From the NCBI GenBank assembly GCA_019636385.1, contig JAHBXT010000005.1:151925-215924 (forward strand): 64,000 nt of DNA. The letters run 5' to 3'. Each line of letters begins with the position of its first letter. Position 1 is the first letter of the stretch. The notes under the pieces were generated by a model. That model ran no database searches and was not told where the DNA came from. It worked only from the letters and a program-made list of their open reading frames with translations. Source of the DNA: Pirellulaceae bacterium (GTDB lineage Bacteria; Planctomycetota; Planctomycetia; Pirellulales; Pirellulaceae). The position numbers and the translations under genes are program-made. Below, in pieces: positions 35,016 to 43,847 of the stretch.

Positions 35016-36464
35016 ATGAGAGAATTCATGTTATTCCTTAGGTGCCTGTTGGCAGTTCAGCTTGGGCTAACCACATCTGTGCAGGTGCTGATGGCTTGCC
35101 CGTTCTGCAGCGCAGTCTCGCAGACTTTGCGGCAGGAGATGAAACAGACCGATGCGGTTGGGATCGCTCGATGTACCGGCAGCCAGTCCGATTCGATCGC
35201 CACGTTTGAGATCTTGACGATCCTGAAAGGTGATCAGTTGATTCAGCCGAACCAGCAAGTGAGCATCAATTACTTTGGCAAGGCCGATCCAGCCCAGAAA
35301 TTCTTGGTGATGGGAATTGACCCGCCCGAGCTGTTGTGGTCCAGCCCGCTGGCGATTTCAGAAAAGGCCAGCGATTACATCCAGCAGGTCCTGGCCCTTC
35401 CGGAAGATGACCCTCATGCGCGATTGAAATTCTATCTCCAGTATTTGGACGATGTCGATCCCGTGCTGGCTCGCGATGTCTATGACGAATTTGCATCGGC
35501 TTCCTTTGCGGACATGCTGGAGTTGAAGGATTCCTATGATCGCCGGCAGCTCTTAGAGCGCATAGCGGACACACAAGTGTCGCCAGACCGTCGGCGATTG
35601 TATTTGGTCATGTTGGGCATCTGTGGCCAAAGAGCAGACGCGGACGTCTTGGAGAAGATGTTGCGCAGCGAAGACCCTGATCAACGGTTGGGCTTGGACG
35701 CGCTGATCGCCTGTTACATCAGCTTGCGCGGCGTCGAGGGACTGCCGTTGGTCTGCGAATTGTTTCTCAGCAATAAGCAATGCACCTATGCGGACACGTA
35801 TTCAGCGATCATGGCGCTCAGGTTTCACGGAACCGACGGTAAAGTCATTGATCGCCAGCCGGTGATTGAATCGCTGCGTTTGATTTTGGATCGACCTGAG
35901 TTGGCCGACTTGGTGATTCCTGACCTGGCGCGTTGGGAGGATTGGGCGGTGATGGACAAAATGGTCCAGTTGTTCAAGGAAGCTGATGAAAAATCCAGCT
36001 GGGTCCGCGTGCCAGTCATCAACTATTTGCGTGCCTGTCCGCTACCCGAAGCCCAGAAGCTGTTGGATGAGTTGAAGGAGCTTGATCCGGTAGCATTCAA
36101 GCGCGCAACTCAATTCTTTCCAGTTCCTCAGCCGGCCGAGTCCGAAAGCTCGGCGTTGCCCCTGCATCAACCTTGGAACGGCCTAGCCAGCGATCGGCCT
36201 GAGTCGGCAGAGAGCTTAAATTCAGAGAGCTTAAATTCTCTTGAGTCTGGACTGGTGTTGACCGGCGGTGCTAGATTGCCGTCCGCCCCGCGGCCGCTGC
36301 TGGAATTCTCGGATTTTCAGCCTGACAATTCTACGAACTTGCTGGTCTCTGCCAGCGTATTGATCATGCTGTGTAGTACCGTATGGTTAGCAATGTGGTT
36401 GGCGATCAGCGGCGCAGGTCATTATCCTGGCTGGTTGGAAGCTGTATTGGTCCGTCGCGATTGA
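35016..36464 (+). CDS. Exported, membrane-anchored hypothetical protein with helical repeats
   Basis: 482 residues from the ATG at 35016 (the frame reaches a TTG at 34959). A signal peptide ends before the mature start ACPFCSAVSQTLRQEM; this Cys-x-x-Cys opening followed by TLRQEM recurs, as I recall, in planctomycete secreted proteins of unknown role. Residues about 120-360 are helical with HEAT-like spacing. A low-complexity Ser/Glu linker with a 15-base tandem duplication (ESLNS-ESLNS, near 36215) leads to one C-terminal membrane helix (LLVSASVLIMLCSTVWLAMW). Most of the protein would face the periplasm. Followed after 28 bases by a DUF3299-like gene, so they are probably co-expressed. Confidence 0.65.
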   Translation: MREFMLFLRCLLAVQLGLTTSVQVLMACPFCSAVSQTLRQEMKQTDAVGIARCTGSQSDSIATFEILTILKGDQLIQPNQQVSINYFGKADPAQKFLVMGIDPPELLWSSPLAISEKASDYIQQVLALPEDDPHARLKFYLQYLDDVDPVLARDVYDEFASASFADMLELKDSYDRRQLLERIADTQVSPDRRRLYLVMLGICGQRADADVLEKMLRSEDPDQRLGLDALIACYISLRGVEGLPLVCELFLSNKQCTYADTYSAIMALRFHGTDGKVIDRQPVIESLRLILDRPELADLVIPDLARWEDWAVMDKMVQLFKEADEKSSWVRVPVINYLRACPLPEAQKLLDELKELDPVAFKRATQFFPVPQPAESESSALPLHQPWNGLASDRPESAESLNSESLNSLESGLVLTGGARLPSAPRPLLEFSDFQPDNSTNLLVSASVLIMLCSTVWLAMWLAISGAGHYPGWLEAVLVRRD

Positions 36465-36492
36465 ATTGTCTTTTCTGTTAACGCACCGCGCG

Positions 36493-37176
36493 ATGAATGT
36501 TTCTCAGTCCATAGCCGCTGGCTCCGGTTCGTTTTCAGGTTCGGGAGCAGAAGTTTACCGCAGTCTATCACGCGCCGCTGTGGCATCGGCTGCATTAGCC
36601 GTGCTGGGTCTAGCCGCATTTGTCGCAGTTCAGATGTTGCTGCTACCGATTCTGGGGCTAATTTGTGGCCTTCTGGGGCTAAAGGCGATTCGGCGCTACC
36701 CCGAGGAGCTAACCGGCCGTCCGGCTGCGCTACTGGGAATCGGATTGTCCCTGACAACATTGGTCGGAGCCATCAGCTACCATGCCTATGTTTATGCTAC
36801 CGAAGTCCCCGAAGGTTATACGCGGATTCAGTTTGGCGAGTTGGCTTCCACGAAAGGACAACCCGATGTGCCGACTGCTGAGGCACTCAAATGGAACGGC
36901 CAGCGTGTGTTTGTAAAAGGCTATGTGCATCCCAGTTCGATGGCCAGCGCGTCAGCTAAGAAGTTCATCCTCGTCCCCGACTTGGGAACGTGTTGCTTCG
37001 GTGGCCAGCCACCGCTGACGCACATGATAGAGGTCAACCTGACCGGCGATCAGTACGCACACCGTAATTTCCGCAAGAAGGGGCTAGCCGGGACATTTTC
37101 GGTTACTCCGTATCTTAAGCCCATTGAAGGTCTGACGGGGGTCTATTATCAGTTGCAGGCCGATGTATTGCGTTAG
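36493..37176 (+). CDS. DUF3299-like membrane protein
   Basis: 227 residues from the ATG at 36493. Two hydrophobic helices (about 25-60 and 82-98) precede a periplasmic domain of about 120 residues. This domain has VFVKGYVHPSS, KKFILVPDLGTCCFG and a C-terminal GTFSVTP...YYQLQADVL. The same order of motifs occurs in the protein at 43848, so the two are paralogous in that domain. DUF3299 proteins are generally small periplasmic proteins of unknown role. The CCFG pair of cysteines is the most conserved piece and may bind a metal or form a redox site. Second gene of a two-gene unit with 35016. Confidence 0.6.
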   Translation: MNVSQSIAAGSGSFSGSGAEVYRSLSRAAVASAALAVLGLAAFVAVQMLLLPILGLICGLLGLKAIRRYPEELTGRPAALLGIGLSLTTLVGAISYHAYVYATEVPEGYTRIQFGELASTKGQPDVPTAEALKWNGQRVFVKGYVHPSSMASASAKKFILVPDLGTCCFGGQPPLTHMIEVNLTGDQYAHRNFRKKGLAGTFSVTPYLKPIEGLTGVYYQLQADVLR

Positions 37177-37231
37177 GATGCTGGAGTCTTCCCAGTGGCG
37201 ATTGGTAGCTTCGGGGAGATGTCGGCGCTGT

Positions 37232-38722
37232 TCAGCGTAAGAATCGTTTGCGCAGGTTGCTCATGTGGCTGGCTAGAGGCTTCGGTGCGCCGGAGTTGAA
37301 AAACATCCCTTTGCAATCTAAGGCACCGTCGGGTTGATCCACCAGTTGATCCCACACGATAGCATGGATGGACGGTTTGGAAACCAGCAGTTGCACGATG
37401 TTCTCAGGAAGCACGAAACCCAGGTTGGCTGGGGAATCGCTCCAACTTGCACTGGTGCCGGTAGCCCAATCCGCGACGCGATGGTCCTTACCGATGGCGG
37501 CCTGAGTTGGTGAAGTCAGATAGATCAGTAGCGGCAACCCGAGCATCGACCAACGATCGACCAGCCGGTTGATGTCGATCAGATCACGCGGCAGCGAGCC
37601 TCCGGGCCAGTGATCCAAATTCAGCTCCAAAGCCAGGCCGCTCAGGCCCAGGTCGGCGCGAATCAACGCGTCCGCAAAGTGAAACGGGGAAATACCGTCG
37701 GCATGATCGCGCAGATATTCCCCCCAAGGCTGTTCAATCGTCAGCAACACCGGAGTGTGCTTGTCAGCATTACGCACGGTTTCGATGATGGCCACGGCCA
37801 TCCGCAGCGCCTGTTCGTCGCCCCAGCGTAGGCGGTTGGGGCTATTCAGGCCGGCAGCGCAATTCCAGATATGTACTTGTCCACGATAGCGCTCGACCGT
37901 CTTTTGGGCGTGTTGGCAAGCCGCACGCATGATACCAAAATAATCTTCGTCCAGCAGAATCATCCACGGCGGCAGTCGATCTGTACGAAAGTCGATCAGT
38001 GGGCCAACGCAAAGTTCCAACTGCTGCTCGACAGCCCACTTGAGCTGCACATCCAGCGGTTCAAAATTCATTTGACCTGAATGTTGTTCCACGCTTCCCA
38101 GATCGGCGCGAATGTTGACCGCATTGATGAATTGTGGCAATTGAGCAGGCAGAGCACCGACGCCCGCTGATCTGGGCAGGGTGGCTCCCAGCAGCGTTGT
38201 CAGTGTACCTTCAGTTTGGTGGCGCGAAAGCAGTGCCTGTTCGGAAAATGAATTTGCCAGAATACTGCTGGCTTGGATACTGAAGTCGATGGCCGACTGG
38301 GCCAATGAGTCGCGTTTATCCGGGTCGCCGATCGTGGTTACACTGCGCAGAAAGTTGCGTTGTCCGGACTCGGCCAAGGAAAAATAGCCATCGGGCAATC
38401 GCAAGCCCATACGCTGCCATTCGGCAGTTTGATTCTTCAGTCGGCCAACCGTGCCACGGGCAATTTCGACGGTTAAAGGGTAGGGGACTTCCGATACTTT
38501 TAGGCTGCCCGTTGACAGGCACAGATTGCCATGAGGGCGGGTGGGCCAGACGATATTCAGCTTGCCTGACTCGTCAAGCTGCCTGCCGATGATAAACTGG
38601 TCGCCCTGAGTTTGGTGGTAACACTGCCAGGCGATGCCTTCCATGCCCGTGATGTAGGCCGTCTGCCAAATCCGCCCATCCAGACGTTGGGGATTGGATA
38701 CTTCGAACCGCAGATTGCCCAT
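37232..38722 (-). CDS. GH10-like TIM-barrel protein lacking the acid/base glutamate
   Basis: 496 residues, no signal peptide. An N-terminal beta-rich domain (about 1-190) with MGNLRFEV start precedes a region of about 280 residues whose helix/strand order recalls family 10 xylanases (QLKWAVEQQLELCVGPLIDF, IWNCAAGLN, LALELNLDHWPGG, IVWDQLVD). In true GH10 enzymes the acid/base Glu sits in a W-x-x-x-N-E motif; here the place reads WNCAAGLN with no Glu. The nucleophile strand has LELNLDHW. Planctomycetes contain a group annotated as endo-xylanase-like with similar features (recalled, not searched). It is probably a carbohydrate-binding or altered-activity protein, not a xylanase. Confidence 0.5.
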   Translation of the reverse strand: MGNLRFEVSNPQRLDGRIWQTAYITGMEGIAWQCYHQTQGDQFIIGRQLDESGKLNIVWPTRPHGNLCLSTGSLKVSEVPYPLTVEIARGTVGRLKNQTAEWQRMGLRLPDGYFSLAESGQRNFLRSVTTIGDPDKRDSLAQSAIDFSIQASSILANSFSEQALLSRHQTEGTLTTLLGATLPRSAGVGALPAQLPQFINAVNIRADLGSVEQHSGQMNFEPLDVQLKWAVEQQLELCVGPLIDFRTDRLPPWMILLDEDYFGIMRAACQHAQKTVERYRGQVHIWNCAAGLNSPNRLRWGDEQALRMAVAIIETVRNADKHTPVLLTIEQPWGEYLRDHADGISPFHFADALIRADLGLSGLALELNLDHWPGGSLPRDLIDINRLVDRWSMLGLPLLIYLTSPTQAAIGKDHRVADWATGTSASWSDSPANLGFVLPENIVQLLVSKPSIHAIVWDQLVDQPDGALDCKGMFFNSGAPKPLASHMSNLRKRFLR

Positions 38723-38822
38723 AACCCAAAAAACTTCCGACGACGATGTTGGCTGCCCTTCACGCTGGCAGCGAATCTAACCCAAGTGGCCCGACCCTTC
38801 AATCTTAGGACCGTGCAACTCG

Positions 38823-39782
38823 ATGAGTTTCGACTTCAAAAAATCAGTAATTGAAACCGAGCTGCCTTTGCCGTGCCATCGTGGCAAAGTTCGAGACGTT
38901 TACGATGCAGGCCAGAATTTGATTATCGTCAGCACCGATCGCATCAGCGCTTTTGATTGGGTATTACCCGCAGGAATTCCGGGTAAGGGCATCGTGTTGA
39001 ATCAGTTGAGCCGATTTTGGTTCGACCGCCTGCAAGTGCCTCATCACATGGTCAGCACCGACCTCCCCCAGTCTTTGCCGGTGGGCGATGCTCCACGACG
39101 CATGTTGGCCGGACGGACGATGGTGACCAAGAAGGCTCAGGTAATTCCCTTTGAGTGTGTGGTACGTGGCTACCTGGAGGGTTCCGGATGGCAAGAATAC
39201 CAGGCACAGGGCAGCGTCTGTGGGGTCGAGTTGCCCTCAGGACTCCAACAGTGCGATCCACTGCCAGAGCCCATTTTTACGCCGGCCACCAAAGCGGCTC
39301 AGGGACACGACGAAAACGTCAGTTTCCAGCGTATGGAAAACGATTTGGGTAGCGAACTGGCCGAGCGACTGCGACATTTGAGTCTGGATGTCTATCGGCA
39401 GGGCAGCCAATGGGCGCGGCAGCAAGGAATCATCATCGCCGACACCAAGTTTGAGTTCGGCTGGTACGACGGACAAGTCATCTTGATCGACGAGGTCTTG
39501 ACTCCGGACAGTTCGCGATTTTGGCCCGCAGATCAGTATCAACCCGGCAGCAGTCAGCCGTCGTTTGACAAACAGTTTGTGCGGCAATGGTTGATCCAGT
39601 CCGGCTGGGACCGCAACAGTCCACCACCAACGCTGCCTACCGAAGTCATCCAGCGGACTCAAGAAAAGTATGTCCATGCCTACCAAATGTTGACGGGACA
39701 GACGTTGCCCGGATGGTCGGATGCCGCCACCAATCCCGTGTTGGCTGATAGTGGCCAGCAACTTCCTTCCTGCAGGAGCTAG
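38823..39782 (+). CDS. purC: Phosphoribosylaminoimidazole-succinocarboxamide synthase (SAICAR synthetase)
   Basis: 319 residues. HRGKVRDVYD at the start, TDRISAFDWVLP, the FECVVRGYLEGSGWQEY block, and IIADTKFEFGWYDGQVILIDEVLTPDSSRFW are all family signatures. It joins CAIR and aspartate with ATP in purine synthesis. It belongs to the longer type (about 300 residues), with a C-terminal tail after TGQTLPGW. It is followed at once by the transporter gene at 39784, whose ribosome site lies inside the end of purC. Confidence 0.97.
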   Translation: MSFDFKKSVIETELPLPCHRGKVRDVYDAGQNLIIVSTDRISAFDWVLPAGIPGKGIVLNQLSRFWFDRLQVPHHMVSTDLPQSLPVGDAPRRMLAGRTMVTKKAQVIPFECVVRGYLEGSGWQEYQAQGSVCGVELPSGLQQCDPLPEPIFTPATKAAQGHDENVSFQRMENDLGSELAERLRHLSLDVYRQGSQWARQQGIIIADTKFEFGWYDGQVILIDEVLTPDSSRFWPADQYQPGSSQPSFDKQFVRQWLIQSGWDRNSPPPTLPTEVIQRTQEKYVHAYQMLTGQTLPGWSDAATNPVLADSGQQLPSCRS

Positions 39783-39783
39783 C

Positions 39784-41130
39784 GTGGTGGACTCGCCAAC
39801 AGAATCGCATTCAGTCAAGCAATCCGCTGCAGGAGGTGCATCGCCGGGAACTCGGCCTGCAGCTCTCAGATTCATTTTCATTACCGTCTTGTTGGACGTG
39901 CTGTCACTGGGGCTGTTGATTCCGGTCCTACCGACCTTGATCGAACAGGAGTTCTTAGGCGGCGATACAGTCCGCGCGGCTCAGTACACCGGACTGTTTG
40001 GTACGACGTGGGCGCTGATGCAATTCTTGTTTTCGCCGGTCATGGGCGCGCTGTCGGATCGGTTTGGTCGACGCCGCGTGATCCTGATTTCCTGTTTTGG
40101 GCTGGGGCTGGACTACATTTTAATGGCACTTGCGCCCAGCCTATGGTGGTTGCTGGTTGGGCGTATTCTTTCCGGGATTACAGCGGCCAGTTTTTCAACC
40201 GCTGCCGCCTATGTAGCAGATGTCACGCCGCCCGAAAAACGCGCCGCAAGTTACGGGCTGTACGTTGGCAGCGCCTGGGGCATCGGATTCGTTCTCGGGC
40301 CGGCTGTGGGCGGAGTGCTTGGTGATTTTGGTCTGCGCTGGCCGCTGTGGTGCGCCGCAGGGTTGACTCTGCTCAATGCACTGTACGGCTACTTCGTCTT
40401 GCCAGAATCGTTGCCGCTGGAGCATCGCAGTAAATTTCGATTGTCCAAAGCCAATCCACTGGGGTCATTGCGACTGCTGCGTTCCATTCCGGGCCTATTT
40501 GGGTTGGCCATGGTCTTTCTGTTGTACCAGTTGGCGCATCAGGTCTACCAGAATGTGTTTGTGTTGTATGCAACACATCGCTACCAGTGGAGTTCCAAGG
40601 TGGTCGGGCTGACGCTTACAGCCGTGGGAGTGTTGGCGGTTGTCATGCAGGCGTATGTGGTGCGTAAGACAGCTAGCCGACTGGGTGATTGGCGAATGGT
40701 CTCTATCGCGCTGCTGGCCGGTGCCGCTGGTTACACGATTTATGGCCTGGCTGGTACGCAGTGGCTGTTTTGGGCGGGTATTCCCATCTTCTCATTGGTC
40801 GGCTACTTTTCGCCCGGCTTGCAAGGGCTGATGACGCGCCGCGTACCCCCCCACAGCCAAGGGCAGCTTCAGGGAGCCAACAGTTCGCTGATGGGCATTG
40901 CGGGTATTTTTGGCCCATTCATTTTCTCCACGATCTTTGCAGCAGTAATTGACCCTGCGGTGCCAGTCAAAATGCCCGGGGCACCCATTCTGGAAGCTGC
41001 CGTGCGGCAGGTCCAATACTGGCTTCAGCAGTCTGGGTTACAAATTCCAGGTACACCCTTTCTGGTAGCTGCCGCACTGCACCTCTTTGCCATTGCGCTG
41101 GTACTGCGGCTACGGCATCGGGCCGGGTGA
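39784..41130 (+). CDS. MFS transporter, TetA-like
   Basis: 448 residues. The start chosen is the GTG one base after the purC stop, with AGGAG five bases upstream; an ATG at 39721 would overlap purC by 62 bases. Twelve hydrophobic helices are readable. Motif A between helices 2 and 3 is GALSDRFGRRRVI, and helices 4-5 carry GRILSGITAASFSTAAAYVADVTPPEKRA followed by GFVLGPAVGG (motif C), as in tetracycline-type drug:proton antiporters. The substrate is unknown; such chromosomal members often export unrelated metabolites. Translational coupling to purC is likely. Confidence 0.88.
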   Translation: MVDSPTESHSVKQSAAGGASPGTRPAALRFIFITVLLDVLSLGLLIPVLPTLIEQEFLGGDTVRAAQYTGLFGTTWALMQFLFSPVMGALSDRFGRRRVILISCFGLGLDYILMALAPSLWWLLVGRILSGITAASFSTAAAYVADVTPPEKRAASYGLYVGSAWGIGFVLGPAVGGVLGDFGLRWPLWCAAGLTLLNALYGYFVLPESLPLEHRSKFRLSKANPLGSLRLLRSIPGLFGLAMVFLLYQLAHQVYQNVFVLYATHRYQWSSKVVGLTLTAVGVLAVVMQAYVVRKTASRLGDWRMVSIALLAGAAGYTIYGLAGTQWLFWAGIPIFSLVGYFSPGLQGLMTRRVPPHSQGQLQGANSSLMGIAGIFGPFIFSTIFAAVIDPAVPVKMPGAPILEAAVRQVQYWLQQSGLQIPGTPFLVAAALHLFAIALVLRLRHRAG

Positions 41131-41395
41131 TCTCGTTCGCCGGCCTGCAGATTCCCAGGAATGGCAGCATCTCATGCCAAGTCGGTTCTCGGCATGCCCA
41201 CGTCAATCGCTACGACCGTTGAGCGATTTTCCGGTAGAGTCCCTACATGCAGAATATCTGTGAATGCAGAATTCTGAGGATCGCTTTCTGACCGCTGGCC
41301 AGGATGGAAATGGGGATAGGCCAATTAGCCTAGAAGCTTTCGGTGACGAGTGTCTCGTCCTGCAGCTTGACCTTTAGGTAACTCGGCACATACCC
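41131..41395. other. Intergenic, nothing distinct seen
   Basis: This spacer before the M48 peptidase gene contains no supported gene, repeat or hairpin. It probably holds the promoter of the peptidase-BON unit. Confidence 0.35.
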
Positions 41396-42703
41396 ATGGT
41401 TTCACTTCGCAATTTTGTACTGATACTGTTGACGTTGAGTTGCTATGAGCTGTCGTTTGAGACGCCGGTATTAGACTTGGGACAAACGGTGCTGGCCGTG
41501 ATGGCGATGGTTCTGGGGTTTGCCGTGATGACCAAGACGATCGCGTTTCGCACGTTCGTTGGTAGGCAACAGAGTTGGGGCGACGCTGACAAGGAAATAA
41601 CCGGTGTCCAGCCAACTTCGGGCGGACAATCTCTAGCCCTGTTGAGCTATGCTTTTTCCCAACAACGCCTGCGTATCGAGCGCTGGTGGTGTGCGGCTCT
41701 GCCACTGACTTTAGTTGGCACGAGCTGGTGCGCATGGGCTAAGTCGTTTGAGCGGCTTGGATCTCCCCAGTCTCTATGTTTGCTGACCTGCTACCTACCA
41801 ACACTTTTGTTGTGGTTATTCGTCGAGCAAATTCACGCACAGGTTGACGAAATGTGTCAGCCCAACGGTGGCCAGCCCTGGATCAAACACTGGAGGCTCA
41901 GGATTCGACTGGGAGAGATTGCCGGATTGCTAACGTGTTTGCTGCCGGTTCTGATGTTGTCCAGCATGTCCGAGCTCAGCGATCTGGTCGCCTGGTCGCT
42001 GGGGATTAGTTCGAGCTTGGCCAGAGCATTAGGAGGCGGACTGTTGCTATGTACCTTGTTTTTGGTTTTTCCTTCTTTACTGACCACATGGTCAGGCGGT
42101 CAGCCGCTACCTGAACAGGTGCAACAGCGCATTGAAAGTATAGCCAAACGCACAGGCACATCCGGTTTCCAAGCGGTGCTGATCCCCAGTCAGGGACGCT
42201 GGGCTGGTGCGGCAATCGTCGGTTGGTTTCCTGGATTTCGTCGGCTATGGATTGGCGATGCGCTGATGGAGCAATTGACTTCTCGACAATTGGACATGGT
42301 CGTGCTGCACGAACTGGCTCATATTCGTCGCCTGCACTTCATTTGGCGCGCTCTACCCGTTATCTGGGCGATGGGAACAGGGGCCATCATCTGGCTGGCT
42401 GGTTATCAACTGGATTTAGTACAGCACTGGAGCCTGAAACTTGCTTGCGGACTGTCTGCTAGCCTGATTCTGTTAATTGGGCTCAGCAGTATGGCCCGCC
42501 GTTGCGAGCTGGATGCAGATCGCGTGGCCTGCGATTTAGCTCGTAAATCGGTGGACTGGAGCGCTTCACAATCCCCAGCCGAAGTTTTGGGGTCGGCGCT
42601 CGGACAATTGCTTGGCGAGTCAGCCAGCCAAGTATCGACTTGGTTGCATCCCAGCCTAAATGCCAGACTAGCCAATCTATCGGTATGGCGATGCAGCCCA
42701 TAA
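41396..42703 (+). CDS. M48-family (HtpX/Ste24-like) membrane metallopeptidase
   Basis: 435 residues. Several membrane helices (about 5-20, 27-45, 103-118, 127-145, 179-200, 217-235, then two after the active site at about 320-336 and 350-370). The zinc site is HELAH (305-309), preceded by VVLHE context and followed by a C-terminal RRCELDADRVACD, whose Glu/Asp gives the third ligand (E-x-x-A-D pattern of M48). M48 enzymes cleave misfolded membrane proteins or cell-surface substrates at the inner membrane. The BON-domain gene follows after 11 bases. Confidence 0.85.
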   Translation: MVSLRNFVLILLTLSCYELSFETPVLDLGQTVLAVMAMVLGFAVMTKTIAFRTFVGRQQSWGDADKEITGVQPTSGGQSLALLSYAFSQQRLRIERWWCAALPLTLVGTSWCAWAKSFERLGSPQSLCLLTCYLPTLLLWLFVEQIHAQVDEMCQPNGGQPWIKHWRLRIRLGEIAGLLTCLLPVLMLSSMSELSDLVAWSLGISSSLARALGGGLLLCTLFLVFPSLLTTWSGGQPLPEQVQQRIESIAKRTGTSGFQAVLIPSQGRWAGAAIVGWFPGFRRLWIGDALMEQLTSRQLDMVVLHELAHIRRLHFIWRALPVIWAMGTGAIIWLAGYQLDLVQHWSLKLACGLSASLILLIGLSSMARRCELDADRVACDLARKSVDWSASQSPAEVLGSALGQLLGESASQVSTWLHPSLNARLANLSVWRCSP

Positions 42704-42714
42704 AGTCGGTATAG

Positions 42715-43119
42715 ATGGGGCCACACCGGCAAGAATTTGCAGAAAATGCGGTAATCTCGCTCAATGCGAGCATAAACGTGGTCGATTCTTCAGTAGGTCG
42801 CGTCCGCTCCAACCGCCGCTTCATCCATTTGCTACCTGAGGGTCTAATATCTGTGGCTACCATTCCATGCACATCGGCTGATCTGGCGAGTCCTACCGTG
42901 GAGCTATTGTTGCGAGTTGATTCAGCTATCAAACGCAACCCGCATCTAAACGGTCACCAGGTTTTTTGCCAAGAAGAATCAGGAGTCGTCGTGTTGCATG
43001 GGCGTGTTTCTACCTTCTTTCAAAAGCAGATGGCCCAAGAATCGCTCAAGAAATTAGAGGGTGTCGAAAAGGTGATCAATCAACTGCAAGTCGATTGGCA
43101 ATCGACCGTACCTTGCTAA
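42715..43119 (+). CDS. Small BON-domain protein
   Basis: 134 residues. Residues about 63-128 form a BON domain: LRVDSAIKRNPHLNG, the conserved VVVLHGRVSTFFQKQMA with the central Gly, and LEGVEKVINQLQV. BON domains bind membranes or hydrophobic ligands. The first 55 residues have no signal peptide and no recognised motif, so the true start could be further in. It lies 11 bases after the M48 peptidase gene; a role as its partner is only inferred. Confidence 0.65.
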   Translation: MGPHRQEFAENAVISLNASINVVDSSVGRVRSNRRFIHLLPEGLISVATIPCTSADLASPTVELLLRVDSAIKRNPHLNGHQVFCQEESGVVVLHGRVSTFFQKQMAQESLKKLEGVEKVINQLQVDWQSTVPC

Positions 43120-43133
43120 TCTGAGAGTGGCGA

Positions 43134-43154
43134 ATACGGGCTGTTCGCCCGTAT
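43134..43154 (+). terminator. Hairpin after the BON gene
   Basis: ATACGGGC (43134-43141) and GCCCGTAT (43147-43154) form a perfect 8-pair stem with a 5-base loop, 14 bases after the stop codon. There is no T-run, so it is a weak or Rho-assisted terminator, or a 3' stabilising stem. Confidence 0.5.
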
Positions 43155-43392
43155 CGAGCCCGTCGATTCGGCTCCGGGGGCACTAACGCTGAATCCCCCC
43201 TATCGGATGAGCTGATTGAAAAACTGGCTGATGTGCCAGAATTCCGTTGACTTTGCGGTCGTAGAGTCCCATAATCCGACTCTTAGAGCCTGTCAAAAGT
43301 CCGAGAATATCGAGCTTTGCCAGGTAGCGTTTGGTCGATCGTGACGGAAGACGCTGTTTTAGGTCCCACTGTTTGTTTTGAGGGTAGAGAAG
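43155..43392 (+). promoter_or_regulatory. Leader of the RRM protein gene
   Basis: About 240 bases without an open frame. GAGTC (43265-43269) and GACTC (43278-43282) can form a small stem. Bacterial RRM genes often have long structured leaders used in cold or self-regulation, but here this is inference. AGGG at 43381-43384 followed by GAGAAG serves as ribosome site for the GTG at 43393. Confidence 0.3.
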
Positions 43393-43704
43393 GTGACGAA
43401 TATTTACGTTGGCAATTTGTCGTTTCGCGCAACCGAAGACGATATCCGATCGGCGTTTAGCGCCTATGGATCGGTGACGTCGGTGAACATCATCATGGAT
43501 CGCGATACGGGGCGGTCTCGTGGATTTGCATTTGTTGAAATGCAGAACGCGGAAGAGGCCAAGCAAGCCGTCGAAAGCGTCAATGGAAAAGAGATCGCTG
43601 GTCGAAGCGTTACTGTGAACGAAGCGCGGCCGCGAACTGACCGACCACGCGGTCGATCGGGAGACGACCGTGGACGCCGCAGCTTCTCGCGCGACGACTA
43701 CTAA
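43393..43704 (+). CDS. RNA-recognition-motif protein (glycine/arginine-tailed)
   Basis: 103 residues from a GTG start (MTNIYVGNLS) with a purine-rich ribosome site just upstream. One complete RRM: RNP2 IYVGNL near the start and RNP1 SRGFAFVEM, both with the aromatic RNA-contact residues. A short Arg/Asp/Gly-rich tail (PRTDRPRGRSGDDRGRR) follows. This matches the Rbp family of small RNA-binding proteins in cyanobacteria and planctomycetes, which bind single-stranded RNA as chaperones, often in cold adaptation. A strong terminator follows. Confidence 0.95.
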   Translation: MTNIYVGNLSFRATEDDIRSAFSAYGSVTSVNIIMDRDTGRSRGFAFVEMQNAEEAKQAVESVNGKEIAGRSVTVNEARPRTDRPRGRSGDDRGRRSFSRDDY

Positions 43705-43735
43705 CGGCCAACCAGTTCTTATTGGCTTTACATTC

Positions 43736-43776
43736 GGGAGCGGATTGCGTCGGCAAGTCGCTCCCGTTTTTGTTTT
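43736..43776 (+). terminator. Intrinsic terminator of the RRM gene
   Basis: GGGAGCG (43736-43742) pairs with CGCTCCC (43759-43765), followed by GTTTTTGTTTT. Classic stem plus T-run, 32 bases after the stop. Confidence 0.85.
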
Positions 43777-43847
43777 ATGTAATGAGCACGTTCAATCTGA
43801 ATCATTCAAGTAGCATTCGCAAGCATTCGACCATCGAATGATCTGTC

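Noticed and set aside
36200..36245. Tandem 15-base duplication as a mobile or phase-variable element
   Set aside because: Only two copies, in frame inside a low-complexity linker; length change would keep the frame, so no switching is implied.
39237..39881. 214-codon minus-strand frame
   Set aside because: Antisense to purC and the start of the MFS gene.
42483..42938. 151-codon minus-strand frame
   Set aside because: Antisense to the peptidase end and BON gene; no family features.
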